A DNA stretch of 64,000 nucleotides, taken from positions 160,694 through 224,693 of the forward strand of contig JABANP010000040.1 of NCBI GenBank assembly GCA_013115135.1. The letters run 5' to 3'. Source of the stretch: Perkinsus olseni. Its lineage: Eukaryota; Perkinsozoa; Perkinsida; Perkinsidae. The stretch's first letter is position 1. Every line of letters starts with the position of its first letter. Of the stretch, positions 1 to 11,359 are shown in pieces. The position numbers were made by a program, and so were the translations under genes. The notes under the pieces were generated by a model. It worked only from the letters and a program-made list of their open reading frames with translations, had not been told where the DNA came from and ran no database searches.

Positions 1-275
1 GTCGGTCCGGGGATTCTCAAATTCCTACTCGAACGTCCGTGAATATCCAAGAAGGCACTGGCGTCGACCATCTCTGACGTACCGCAGACAGTCACACAGT
101 TTCTTAGGGGCATTTTGGCAGTATGCCAGTGCCTTGTGAATTACTCGATTCAGACTTTGTGAGGGTATTCACGCCAATAATCCAACCAGCTCGTCCCGAG
201 ACGACCCAACTCACTCCCATGGAGGATGTTCTCGGCCGGACTATCAACTCCGCGAAATCCGACTACGTAAAACTA

Positions 276-320
276 GATCCAACTAGTTGAAGTCCAACTA
301 GTGTAAATCCGACTAGTGCA
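276..320. repeat. 15-bp direct repeat, about three copies
   Basis: Three consecutive copies of a 15-nt unit with core TCC(A/G)ACTAGT start near 278, 293 and 308. The rest of 1-612 shows no coding exon I can support; it is treated as intergenic sequence upstream of the actin-related gene. Confidence 0.6.
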
Positions 321-612
321 ACCACGAAATCCTCAGACCATGTTCTTATTGCCTGACTCATGAATCTTCTCCTCTTGTGAACTCCGATTGTTTTTGCCGG
401 CCCTGTAGCAGTGGTTAGTGTGATGCTGTATCAGGCTATTCGCCTTCCTCATCGGCCTAGCAGTTATCGTACTCTTCCAAGCGGTCCGTGTGGTACTCGG
501 TCGACTACGGAAGATTAATGATGAAGAACATGAAAACAAGCTCCTGCCGTGACACTACCCTGTTGAGTTGAGTCGTACCTTGGGCGGGGATCGAACTCGG
601 GACCTCTGCAGT

Positions 613-2187
613 ATGAGTGCTGACCATGCGGATCAGTATGACAATGACTGTTACTCTACGCTAACGCCACCAGCGATGGTGCTAGACGTCGGGGCTGCCA
701 ACTTCCGGGCCGGCATATGTGGCGATGATAGTCCGTCCATTGAGGGACCGAGTGTGCTAGGTAGTAGAGAAAAGGGGGTCACTCGGGTGAGGGCACGCAT
801 GCTTCAGGCGTCAGTCGAGCACTGCAATCGGCTAGCGGTAACACACCCCCTCAAGGGGCGCGTCGCTACGTTACCGGCATGTCACTGTATGACACCAGTT
901 CGACTCTACAGAACTGCGGTAGCGTGAAGCCTTGCGTCTTCTACGACCATCGGGTACGGCAAGTACGGATGGACGTGGACGGCCTAGAGGCAATCGCTGG
1001 CTTCTGTTTCGGTGGTCGTGGCGGTTTACCTGCCCCTTCGACGGCTCCAATGCTTATCGTGTCACCGAATAACATATCCCCCATTCAGCGATCGCAGATC
1101 CTGGAGTTGGCTTTTGAACGGTTGAATTGCCCAGCCGTCTATATGCCGCGGAGAGCCTCCATGGCAGCCTTCAGCCACGGTCAGAGTTGCAGCCTAGTAT
1201 TGGACGTCGGGGCCAGCATGGTCAGCTGCGTTCCAGTGATGGACGGCTTCGTCATGCAGAGACCCTCGGTAGAGTACCCGGTAGGAGGGGATACCATGGA
1301 CGCCTTCCTTTTGGAGAAGCTACTAGGTGCATCGTCTTTACGAGATCTTCATAGTGTACAGTCCGCCACACGACTCCAACGGGTGCGTGATGCCAAGCAC
1401 TCGTACTGTGCCCGGCTAGCGACGTCGCCATTGAGGGCTAAACAGATCCAAGCCATCTTTGGTACTTTGAGCGGACGGAACTCTCCCTGCCCCTCCCCGA
1501 TAGGGTCCCCCATGAGTGCTTCTGTGGGATACACTCTCCCCGACGGCACCGATTTGGCGTCTCTGAGGCCTCCGGAGGACTTCGCCCGAGCCTTGCCGGA
1601 GTTGCTCTTCGATCCATCTGGTTTTATAAGTGCGGCTAACCGTCTGTCCAGTCATCTGCCGCGAGGGACCGTGCCTGGCACATCCCTGCTGTCCCCCGTA
1701 AATCTGACGGGCTTCCAAGGTCTCCACAAGATGATTATGGAGGTGGTCCCGCAAGTGGACGTTGACGTGAGGCAGCGAGTCTGCGGGTCGATCACCATCA
1801 CCGGCGGACAGAGTTGTATCGAGAACTTACCGCAAAGATTGCGACAGTAGGATTTGGGAGGCCCGGCGTATTTGGAAGTCTCTTCGCCAGGTGCCTTGGA
1901 CCGAGTAGTGGTGGCGACTCAGGGGCGTAAGCAGCATCCCGTCAATGGCGAGAGCTCGGTTGTTGGCAGCGGAAACCCAGGCTGAACGACGGTCTTCGGC
2001 ATGGCTCGGAGCATCGGTAATTTCGTGGCGCGTGACGCTTCGAATATCGTCAATTGGTGTGTAGATACTGGGAAGCCTGTCTTCCTTCCAGCACCTCATG
2101 ATTACTAAGAAGGAGTGGGCCGAGAAGGGGACCACCAGACTGGCCCATCAGGGCACAATAGCCTCGAGTGAGAGAATGCCTATATAA
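613..2187 (+). CDS. Actin-related protein, Arp4/BAF53-like
   Basis: Actin-fold protein of the nuclear Arp4 type; in known systems Arp4 is a subunit of NuA4, INO80 and SWI/SNF-class chromatin complexes. Proposed exons are 613-760, 808-1846, 1923-2016 and 2065-2187, giving 467 aa. The introns are 47, 76 and 48 nt, all GT-AG, and each restores frame. Visible landmarks are phosphate loop 1 (DVGAANFRAG, from residue 25), phosphate loop 2 (LDVGASMVSCVPV), an LPDG segment followed by LFDPS, the adenosine loop (ITITGGQS), and a C-terminus with WLGAS then ILGSLSSFQ and a KKEW motif matching the actin WIGGSILASL...SKQEY end. The start is the first ATG preceding the DVG loop in frame. The middle is diverged from conventional actin, so it is an Arp and not actin itself. 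The Arp4 assignment rests on the GATH-like phosphate-2 region and is less certain than the family. Confidence 0.85.
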
Positions 2188-2302
2188 TTGCTCGTATTAT
2201 TAACGTCAAAATTTTCACACTGAAACCAGCGGCTCAGCGTTGCCCAGGGAGGCCATCAGTAAGCGGGGAACGGTTGAGTGGAGCTTATGTTGACTTTCCC
2301 GT

Positions 2303-3705
2303 ATGGCGATGCCCTCGTCGAGTGCCGCTGCCGCAGCACCGTCATGGTGGATTGAGACGTGTTTTCAATTTCTGGATGTCGCCAGTGAGGCCTTGGAGAG
2401 TGAAGGCCTGTCGGTGAAGGCCCAAGGGTCTTTTGCCCAAGGGTTGGCCCTAGAGGGCAGCGACCTGGATGCCGTTATTTACCAGCAGGGCTCCCAAGCC
2501 CCTAAAGGTAATATAAAATCAACTCTGCGGCTGTCGACACTAGAACGCTCTAGCAACCTCGATCTGTTGAAATCAAGAGCTGTACGGTACCCAATTATGC
2601 CGATACTGACTGACCTACACAAAAGTGCTTTCTCGCTGTAGCAAAGCCAGATGGAACCGCTGTTACTGAGCATTTGGTGTGCAATTGATCCATCGCCATC
2701 ATCATCGTCTTCTGACCGTCACCGCGGTGCTCCCGATTCTTTCCTCATCTTCTGTGTATCGTAGTAGTTGTGGTGGTGGACAGGTAAGCCTTTGGTTAAA
2801 GCCCTCACGAACGCCAGTCATCGCGTGATGAACCACATCAATAGTGGCAAGGCGGGCCCTTACATGCACATCAAGACGATAGAGAGGATCCCTTGGGCCA
2901 GGATACCACTCATCAAATTAAAATTCACTTGGGTAGTAGCAACCAGTAGTCCATAGCAAGACGACGTCGCTTTAGGGATGGCCATCGAGGAGAGGAGCGC
3001 CTTGGACTGTTGAAGTAGACCTGTCCTATGGGGACGAGACTAGAGGCTCCTATGACAAACGGGTAGGAAAAGCGTCACTCGCCACGAAATTAATCACCGA
3101 TTTGGACAGATCGGCGACCTAGTTGCCTCCCGACCCGACTTGCGCAACTTTCTGCAGAGCCTGAAGGGCTGGGCGGTCTCCCAAGAAGACAACATTCTGG
3201 ATTCCCAGCATCAGGCGTTGAGCACCTTCGCTCTCATATTGCTTGGTCTTTGCTATTACAACAAGAGCCTTCGTGTCGCGCGGTCCGTCACACTGGCTGG
3301 TTTCTTTGACTTCATCTATCGAGACATCGGCGAGCTTCACACGAGCATCTGCCATGTATGGGTCGAGGAGGGGCAGTATAAGCACGTAGCCGACGATGAG
3401 GACACCAGTGGTCACCTGACTCGAAGCCCTTTCAAAATTCTGGTGAGTTCCATCTTCGTCGTAGTCGATCGGCAATGCGGTTGAAGGTGCCTGGGGAAGG
3501 GCCAGAGAGTAACGCGGCGAGAAGTCTCTCTCGGAAGATGTGGACGGAGGTCGTCTTTCCCGCTTTCCAGCGAGCAGCGGGCCGTAACAGAAGAAGGGTT
3601 GAGAGTGCCTACGCAGCCTCCTCGGTAAGAAAGGGAAAAGTGACGCTCACCGGAGGGTTGATAGTACCTCGTGGGGAAGGGTCTGATGATAAATACCCTG
3701 ACTAA
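2303..3705 (+). CDS. Non-canonical poly(A)/terminal nucleotidyltransferase (TRF4/Cid1-like)
   Basis: DNA polymerase beta-type nucleotidyltransferase of the Trf4/PAPD5/TUT class, expected to add A or U to RNA 3' ends. Proposed exons are 2303-2507, 2784-2932, 2976-3062, 3110-3442 and 3487-3705 (330 aa). Introns are 276, 43, 47 and 44 nt, all GT-AG. The catalytic signature is present: GSFAQG (residues 42-47) with DLD at 54-56, and the third Asp at 133 in the VDLSYGDE strand. The central domain continues as SRPDLRNFLQSLKGWA and STFALILLGLCYY, the usual PAP-associated helices. The last exon has a typical ending, NAARSLSRKMW, in the PAP/25A-associated region. The protein is short for the family and lacks N- or C-terminal extensions. 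It lies about 115 bp downstream of the actin-related gene, same strand. Confidence 0.82.
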
Positions 3706-4269
3706 TTGTTCAAACCATCAACATGAGCACTCAGTGCCCTGTGCGAAAGCTGATGTAAGGGGTAGACGGGGGCCATTGGGTAGGTACGGGGCGGAACCGG
3801 ATCCCGAAAGAGCGGCGTGGCTGTCGGGAAGCAGCTCGGCAAAGGTCGTCGTCATACAACGAACGGTCCTGTTTTATGTAGGGCCTCTGGGAAGCTCCGG
3901 TGACGAGGGTGGTCGAAACGAGAAGCCGTACGAGTTTCAATTTCACGAGGCCGCTGCTTGAAGGACCCTACTCGAGATGGTCATGAAGTTGAAGTTGCAC
4001 AATAACGAGTATGTTAATTTCTTTTCCTTTGATCTCCCCAACGAGTCTTGTTCACTAGTCGAGAGTGCACGGAAAGGCTGGCCTGCTGGTTTGGCTACTC
4101 TTCACGGCTGCTTGGTGATCTCTCAAAAGGGTTCGCTAGATTCGCACCCAGACTGATAGCTGAGCACTGCTATCGTGGAGGGTATATGAGTCGCTTCTAC
4201 TCTCATTCCGAACGGGGATCCTCTCAAATTAAACGGGTTCTTCAGATGCCAAGCTTTAATCCTTTATAC

Positions 4270-4745
4270 TCGTACCGGGTGGGCTCTTCGCGCCGCAACT
4301 ACGCCGTTCTCTCTGCTTTTGCAAAGCTCTTCGGCGCGAAGCCCTCGGTGCAGTGCAGCAATGATGCCGGCAAGAACGCTGGGCTCGTGAAGGATTTCCG
4401 AAACACGAGCTGTAGGCTACCACGGACCCTCAAGAAGGATGAGGTGAGGCAAAACGCCCTCTACATGGCAAGCTGATCTGCCCTCCCCAGCATCCGTTCC
4501 ATCCGGCGCGGCGGTGTGAGCGATGCCTTCGATGGTATAACGAAGAAGTGTGTCGAGTGTGCCAGCCAGCATGGTACGATGCCTCCCTGAATGCTCGCCA
4601 TGAGACCGAGGTGAGCTATACCGTTCAAATAGCAGACACGGGATGAGGTCAGGTACGTGGTGAGGAGGCTTTCGAAGGTAAAGGGAAGAAGCAGCAGTTA
4701 GTGACAAGACTCTGAATTTATAATAGTACATTACTATAATCACGA
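4270..4745 (-). CDS. Possible two-exon gene of unknown function
   Basis: Tentative. On the minus strand a reading frame containing ASIQGGIVPCWLAH and PPRRMERMLGRADQLAM can be joined through a 48-nt GTAGAG...GTAG intron to a helical segment (VSEILHEPSVLAGIIAALHR...). The intron size matches introns elsewhere in the window and the join is in frame, which is the main support. I recognise no family and cannot place the start. The opposite strand also carries a 143-codon open frame (4048-4476), so the strand choice is not secure. Confidence 0.25.
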
Positions 4746-6465
4746 ATGTCGTTCTCTCGAGCTTTAGCTATGGCCGACGACTCTTGTGTTCCGTTGGGAA
4801 TAGTACGACCCCGAATGGTACGCACCAGCGCGGTGCACAGTAACGCAGGAACTTCAACGATCAGCGACCTCGCGTAATATTAGGAAGAGACCGCATCGTC
4901 TCGAGTCGACCTTAACGATGGGGGTCGCCTGATAGGGGACTCCGGCTGGTCGATTCGCCGACTCAAAAACCGACCGAAAATCGATACACTTCGTATGTCC
5001 CCTGCAGCAGACTGGATTTTCCCACCAAGTGTATCGATCACCCAACGTGAGAATCATACCAACGTCAGGTTTCGTGTTTGTTATTCGCAGTGTTCTCATT
5101 GAGCAGTGTGTAGCTCAGATTGGCGATGGTTGGAAACACAACGAGCGTTCGCGGCCATTTTGTCCACCGTGACAATGAGCATATTAGTGGGCGTAGGATG
5201 GGCGGAGGGGTCCTGGATGATGAGTCATGCGATAACTCGTGACAACTCAACACAGGACAGTGATGAATGAATTGCTTCCTCTGTGAGAGAGTGCATGACT
5301 TCACAATTGGAAGTTAGAGGATGTCACTTTCCACGCACGACACGCCAAACTAAATGCTTCTCCTTGCGGCAACACTCAATCATCTTCAACGAGTCGCCGG
5401 TGACGTCATTCACCTGCGCACCCATCCGTCAAAAAAAGGGGATATCAGCTGGTTTTGCGATGGGAAACCCGGGACGACTGGAAGTAAATAAGATAGACCT
5501 GCGTGCCCTCAGCGAGCAAGGAAGCATCAGTGTACATTCTGCGACGGAGAGCTGATGACCCTACAATCGTACTGTTACCTTATCGTGGGCTTACTCTAAC
5601 GATATGATCTCCCCCGACTCAGTGCTTGGGAGGGGTTCTCTGTATTGAACCTTTCCACTACGCCCCACCATCCGTCACTCGCTCAACCAGAAGATACTCA
5701 GGGTACTGATGGTCGACATCGATGCCGAGCCGATCGCCTACCACAAACAGAAGCAGACCCTCCTCAGCATCATCTCACCCTCCACTCGATGAAGCTCCAC
5801 CGTCCACGACAGACCATCCATTCCAGCGCTGGACATATTCCACCCTCGTACCTCGGCATGGACATTAGTAAGAAGAACACACCGAGACTTCCTACTGGGG
5901 ATGGCAACACACTGGCATCCTCCTGGTCCTTGGAATCATCGCCAGCCAACGACGGCAACGAGTCGAACGTGTTTGCCTTCCTCCCTCGAGCGCTCCTTGG
6001 CAGCTCGAGCTGCTCCTCAGAGTTCTGCTGCTCGCAGCATTCAAAAGTATTACCCATATATATCGATAGAAAACAAACTCTATCGCCACCACCACAATCA
6101 ACGCGCCATATGAAGACTACTGTGGACTTGGTGAGATGGAAAGTCGTGAGAAGCCAGCGGTGTGATCCTCCGTTGTGTAGTTGTCGAGAACCGTTGTTAG
6201 GTTGATGCGCGAACCCTCAAGGCCCCCCAGGTAGCTCCTGCAGTGACTACTAAACCAAACAAGTGATGGAGGAAAAGAAAGTCCTTCTGGGCCACATCTT
6301 GATTCAGGCTTTCAGCACTTCAACAAGGCAGACGACCAACTGCATAGTGTACGCACTTGTAGGTCATTGGACCATTATTGTCGCGCCGCCACCCAAAGGC
6401 GAGATCATCCGGCACGTATACGGACTTCCCCACATCAAATGGTACACGGTGTTACATAATTAGTA
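4746..6465. other. No supported gene
   Basis: Open frames on both strands (for example 5645-6205 on +, 4854-5304 on -) show no recognisable domain, no convincing splice-linked partner and low-complexity Ser/Pro/His composition. I see nothing here I can support as a gene. Confidence 0.4.
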
Positions 6466-6469
6466 GTCA

Positions 6470-7633
6470 TCATCGTCGGAACCTTCCCCCGCTCCTGTTG
6501 GTCTTCAACACGATATTATCACGGTTTTTTCCTTCAGCCGAGCGTCTCTTGAAGGGTGTACGTCTGACTTGTGCAGGGGCGCTGCGACTCCCCCATCCTC
6601 CCCTTCTCGGTGCCCCATAGGAGCGAGCCCTCTGAGGGGGCGTCCGAGCCCTGCTATTAGAATACTCGCGAGCATCGCCTTCCTCTTCGTCGGGTTCTTC
6701 AATCTCCGCGACGGACTCGTCAACTTTGCATACCTTCAACAAAGAGAAGACTACGAGTCGACTCGACGCTAGCATGTTACAGGGGAACACAAACTATGAC
6801 GTGGCATCAGCTCCACTAAGAGCGCCCAATTTTCGGTTAAAAACGATCACAACCGGCAAGGCTTTCAGGTCCCGTCTAGCTATAAAACTTGTTGAAGTTT
6901 CAAAGATTCAGCGGATGCAAACAGTCCGAAAGGCCACAGCCTGCCTCCGGCCTATTCTAACGCCTAGGATGTATGACCGGAGACGCGTCAAACTGCGTTC
7001 GCACAGCAGCATACCCGTTGAACAACATGGTCACCCCACCACAGCAGCCAGGAGCTGCTGAACGTGGGCTACCTCGATTTTCATTTCTAGCGGCTGACGC
7101 CCAAGCCGATTACGTCCGTATCGAGAAACTGCGTACCGTAGAGTACTTCCACGGTTGACAGAGCGTGTCGTGACACGTCGACGTCAGAATAACCCTTTCC
7201 GGCCCTTCTACAACACCCCCGTCTGACCTTCAGCACCGTCCCATCCACATCACGGCCATGCAGCTTCTGCTCCGCTGTCTCCGCCGCGTCACGCCGCACG
7301 AACCCAATGAGGGCTGTCGGTATGGAACCTCTGTGGACCTGAGCCGATCTGATGCCGACAGCGTCGGTCACCACCCGATGGTGCTACTACTACCTTGACA
7401 GAAACCACCGGACTGTTGACAGTGGACTGGAAGAGATGATACAGCTGCTGTGGCGTCACAGTAGAAGGGCAGTTCCTGACGAACACCCACGAGCCTGCGG
7501 ACATTGGGCCCGAGTACCTGCCGAACGACGTGGGTGCACTACTAGTGGTTCGAGTATTACATGTCATGCTTCCACGCATCCTTGCCGCCACTTCCCCTCG
7601 GATAATACGAATTAATGAACGATGTATCGTCAT
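6470..7633 (-). CDS. RRM-domain RNA-binding protein with Arg/Gly-rich tail
   Basis: RNA-recognition-motif protein. Exon 1 runs from an ATG at 7633 to 7394 and contains the RNP2-type strand SWVFVRNCP followed by the first RRM helix (PQQLYHLFQ). A 55-nt intron (7393-7339, GTAGTAG...CTCAG) joins in frame to exon 2 starting at 7338, which holds the RNP1-like strand ALIGFVRR and the second helix (ETAEQKLHGRDVDG). A final exon around 6755-6470 encodes an acidic stretch (EIEEPDEEEGD) and then an Arg/Gly/Ser-rich tail with RRGG and RSGGRFRR. The 3' end of exon 2 and the large intervening intron (roughly 6760-7220) are not precisely placed. The architecture suggests an mRNA-processing or export factor, but I cannot name the subfamily. 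An alternative start is the in-frame ATG closer to the RRM. Confidence 0.65.
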
Positions 7634-7649
7634 TAGCTGCGCCCCCACT

Positions 7650-9268
7650 GAAAGTGACAGAAGGATTACTGTGGTATGCGATTATGGTAAGAAGTAATAT
7701 CCTCGAAGAAAGTACCGAACGTTATGGCTGAGCGAGAGGCTCCACATTCGGCGGAATTCCTAGTACTACGTCTCTGACCAACGCTACCCTAGCACCTCCC
7801 TCATGCACAGGGAAATGATGAGCGACTCATAACCCCTCGGTACTACCCTCGATTGTGATTCCCAAATTCGCCATCTTCCATGGCAACGTCGGCAGCAGAA
7901 GCCCTGGCAGTTCGCCTCCGTCGAGCGGAGGAGGATAAAAGTGGCCTGCCCAAACACAACGATAAGAATGACGTCGATTGTGATAGAGTGCACCACGGCG
8001 ACACCCTGAGCATTCATTACGCCTCTAAGAGAGCTCTCTCACCGCCGTGGCCTCGTCCTTTGCGTACCACACCAGCGGACCTACGGAAACACGCTGCTCC
8101 GTGGGAAATACTACAGCACAGATCACTATAGGCTCTACGGCTCGACATGGCTGCTAAGCTCTTCGGAACTCGACAAGATCAGTACCCTTTGTTGTCATCT
8201 CCGCCGACATCCTGCATAACAATCTCCTCAGCCGTTTGACCTCCCTCTTCCCCTGCGCTCCGCATTCTGAGTGGCAGCAGCAGGATCTATGAGTCGCACT
8301 ACGAGGAAAGGTCTCTCACTTCCCAGCCTGCTGTCGAGTTTCATCATTCGCATTAGCGAGACGGCGTACCTGAGCAGATCTCCAACCAGGAGCTGTACAT
8401 TACTACAATTACCCCTCTGAGACTGGAAAGGAAGAGGCGATTCGACATGCCGGTTGAAAGGGAATCAGCCAACTGAAGTTGAGCAATTCCAAGTGATCTT
8501 CCCGAGCCCTAGAGTGCTCTCACAAAGTGAGACCTAGCTCGGCAGAAATAGCAACGAGTTCTCAGAGCACTACTATCGTTCCTTCGCAGATCGCAGATCT
8601 GCTGTGGCCCGAACTTCACATGATTACAGAGGACCCCAAAGCCTGTGCAGTCGTCTATGTCGCGCAGTTCGGCGTACACCCCACATCGGAGTCGAGGTCA
8701 TTGACCCCATTTCTCGTGTGCGGGAAAGCGCGACTGTGGACCGTACCGCAGCAACGAATACGGAGAACACGAAGGCGGTGATATACTCGGACGCCGGAAA
8801 GCTCCTGTTAACTCATGCAGCTCAGATTGAATTCGTACAAGTATAAGATTCGAGCCATCATAGGATTGTGCAACAATTTCGAGGCGAGTGACGGTGATCC
8901 AGATGCGAAAGCACAGGGGTATGATGAGATCAAGTTGATTCGGGTTTCAATTAACCTCGCCATACACAGCGAAAAACACACGAGGGGATGGCATAAATTG
9001 GCAACTGCTGGGAGCCGCTGCTCCAACGTCTTTCCTTGGCTGCCGCAACTCGACAATATGCGCATGGTTAAACTAGCTTCAATCATGCCATTCATCAGGA
9101 ACTTCGCCGAATATTTCAGATGGAAGATATTGATCGAATTCATCAATAAGAGTTTGTGTCTTCAAGCACTGCATTAGCCAATCCTCGGTTACCAAGGTGG
9201 GTGTTGGAACGACACCTGATGGAGCATGGCATGTGCAGTTTCTGCGCGAACCAAAAACAATTAGAAAA
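7650..9268. other. No recognised gene; open frames only
   Basis: The plus strand has an ATG-initiated frame at 7880-8131 with a GDTLSIHY segment faintly like FKBP peptidyl-prolyl isomerases, but no downstream FKBP motifs could be found in any frame. A second long frame at 8815-9177 (about 120 codons) is open on both strands and unrecognised. I would not call either a gene without transcript data. Confidence 0.3.
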
Positions 9269-9339
9269 GCCGGATGGCGGGATCGAACCGCCGACCTTCA
9301 GTTTACAAGACTGACGCTCTACCACTAAGCTAAACCGGC
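9269..9339 (-). tRNA. tRNA-Thr (anticodon UGU)
   Basis: A full cloverleaf can be drawn on the minus strand: 7-bp acceptor GCCGGTT/ATCCGGC with one T-T mismatch, D arm GCTT...GAGC, anticodon stem TCAGT/ACTGA with loop CTTGTAA (anticodon TGT), and T stem GGCGG/CCGCC with loop TTCGATC. There is no intron. It stands alone among unassigned sequence and may have its own type 2 pol III promoter (A and B boxes inside the gene). Confidence 0.92.
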
Positions 9340-9419
9340 TTAAAATCTGCACAATGCTTCCTAGACTGACAAACCCTGCTACCGTGTTTGAGATCAAAAA
9401 GCAATCTTGCGGGTAGCTT

Positions 9420-10063
9420 GTGGTTCTTTCCAACGACAACCACCCTAGCGCCTCGGGGAGACTCCTTGTCTACGACTCCCCCGCAGAGTCTGACGAGATT
9501 GTGATAATGTTCGACGTTCGGAATGGATTGCATCTGACCAGCGAACTCGTAGGTGATACTACAGCGGTTCGATACACGACAGCCCCCACCTCTCCAGAAA
9601 AGTGTATTCTCATTCTCTCTAGCGGCCCACTCTTGCCAACAGTCCAGCTAGGTCTATCCGCCCAGTCCTCAACAAGGTGTTGGTCTACTGGTAGCCACTG
9701 TGAAGCCGAGCGGCAAGCGGCCAACCACCCCTCTCGTACAATGCTGCATGTAGGAGTACAAAGACCGTAGAGCACCTAGATGTACGACTCAAAGGGGCCT
9801 TCTCTCAAAATCACGATTACTTTGAGGGTGATGACGGCCTTCTTATTGGGGTACAATTACGTGACGAGGGCTTAGGAGTGACTCCTTTCTCGAGGCAGCG
9901 GTCGAGGCTCTCAATTTTGGCGCCTCCCAGTCGATTGCATAGTCCGTTGGCGGAACGCTCAATGGCAACACCGACCCCAGAGAGCATGAGGACCTTCCGA
10001 ACGAACATTGAACGTCGTGCTATACGCTTGTTCGACCGCGCTGGCGGGCAGGGTGACGGTTAG
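9420..10063 (+). CDS. Possible gene of unknown function
   Basis: Two protein-like plus-strand segments could be exons of one gene: one near 9480-9600 (DEIVIMFDVRNGLHLTSELVGD) and one at about 9780-10063 (HDYFEGDDGLLIGVQLRDEG, then a basic Ser/Pro/Arg segment ending in a stop at 10061-10063). I recognise no family. The exon junction and the start are not resolved, and the opposite strand is also open over part of the region. Confidence 0.25.
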
Positions 10064-10281
10064 CACACACGGAACGATATCGCAAATTAACCCTTCGCTC
10101 TAGCTGGGCGATTTAGCGGTCGGTGCTCACTTTATGGGACGTTGAACTCATACGCCGGCCGCTGCTGGTCCGAGCGACGGGCGAGCTACTGCAGCTGCCT
10201 GGTAAGCGCCTTCGCGTGGCAGGCGAACTCTTAGCCTGAAATGTATAGCCGCCCTTGTGACCACTAGAAGCTCCGATGGAC

Positions 10282-11255
10282 TCATGACTCCGTTACAGTG
10301 GCTGATCTCCGGGTTGGCGCAGTCGTTATTGTCATCGATGATCTTCTTCTCTTCACACCGTTACTCGACGAAGTACTAGAATTCCCCGCACTCAACCGCT
10401 TTGAGGTCCTCCTCTGAAACACCTCACTCCCTTCGGAAGACACGCCGCTGCCGGCCCCCTCTTCAGTCGCCACGGCGTCATCAGAACCCTCCATCTCAGC
10501 ATCCCCATCGGGATCGCCACTCTCGGCAGCACCCTGGCCCTCCTCTCTCTTCGCATCACCCGGGAAGCATCCGTGAGGACGCTGCGTTTCCTCAATGACT
10601 GAGTCCATGACTTCCTCTACCCCTTCCGAAGACAGCGACGATACCCCCAGAATATCCTGACAGTTGGCAGGTGAGGCCCCAGCGTCGTCCATCTCTTGAG
10701 TAGTGAGTAGCTCCCCCTCCATAGTGCCCTCTACCGCGTCGGGCTCGATACCGTCGTCGTGTGGTGGCGGCTCGCTATTGCAGCCGAGAGGCACCAACTC
10801 CTCCAACTCCTTCATCGGAATGGAGCTGTGCATACCAGCAAAGACGCCGAAGGTGCGAAACCTCTCCGTGTCCTCTCGATACACCCTGTCCACCAGTTCC
10901 CTCATCCTGAACCACACCAGAGTCGTCGCCAACAGCCACAGCGTAGGACCCACTGCTGGACTTGCAGGCCCTCAACAGCCTTGGCCCAGTTGTTAAGGTG
11001 CCAGCCACTCGCCCTGGGAGAGCTCTCCAGCCACACCATCGCTGATGCAACCTTGAATCCTCGGCTCTGAAGCACAAAGTAAAGCTCAACCGAATCAGAA
11101 CGACACGGCGGAAAACTGTTGCCACCACGACGCTGGTTATGGCTCACTCTAAGATACTCCGCCAAGCCACCCGAGTCCAAAGTAGAGATGTCCTTCCAGG
11201 CAGTGGTGTCAGACGAACCAGGCATAGAGACTATAAACGAATACAGCGTAGCACC
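10282..11255 (-). CDS. Unknown protein with acidic middle and basic tail
   Basis: The minus-strand reading begins with an ATG near 11247 (MGSSGATLYSFIVSMPG...) and encodes a compact N-terminal region (TAWKDISTLD, VELYFVLQSRGFKVASAMVW), then continues in another frame from about 10950 (TLWLLATTLVWFRMRELVDRV). The second half is long, acidic and Ser-rich (DDGIEPDAVEG, DGDAEMEGSDD) and closes with a basic cluster NGVKRRRSS that could act as a nuclear localisation signal. The frame change near 10,950-10,980 needs either an intron I could not define or an indel. I do not recognise the family. The gene follows the FAM86-like methyltransferase on the same strand. Confidence 0.4.
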
Positions 11256-11359
11256 ACTCGAACCCATCGCCCCTCCAGCCACGGATGATGACCAACACAA
11301 CCGCAGAGCCACTACGGTGGTGGGTTGTGTGAAACTACTACCAGGAATACGTTCTCAAG

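Noticed and set aside
580..635. tRNA-like 3' half (GGTCCCGAGTTCGATCCCCGCC on the minus strand) just upstream of the actin-related gene
   Set aside because: The T stem pairs poorly, no matching acceptor 5' strand or D arm is present, and it overlaps the first codons of a well-supported gene. At most an old tRNA fragment.
3731..3946. Short minus-strand protein with leader-like start and an arginine-rich region resembling an RxLR effector
   Set aside because: The first codon is GTG, not ATG, no RxLR-EER spacing is present, and no homolog was seen in the window.
7880..8131. FKBP-like peptidyl-prolyl isomerase start (GDTLSIHY)
   Set aside because: Only one strand-level match; the following FD(S/N)S, TPF and GWDQGL motifs are absent in all frames within 600 bp.
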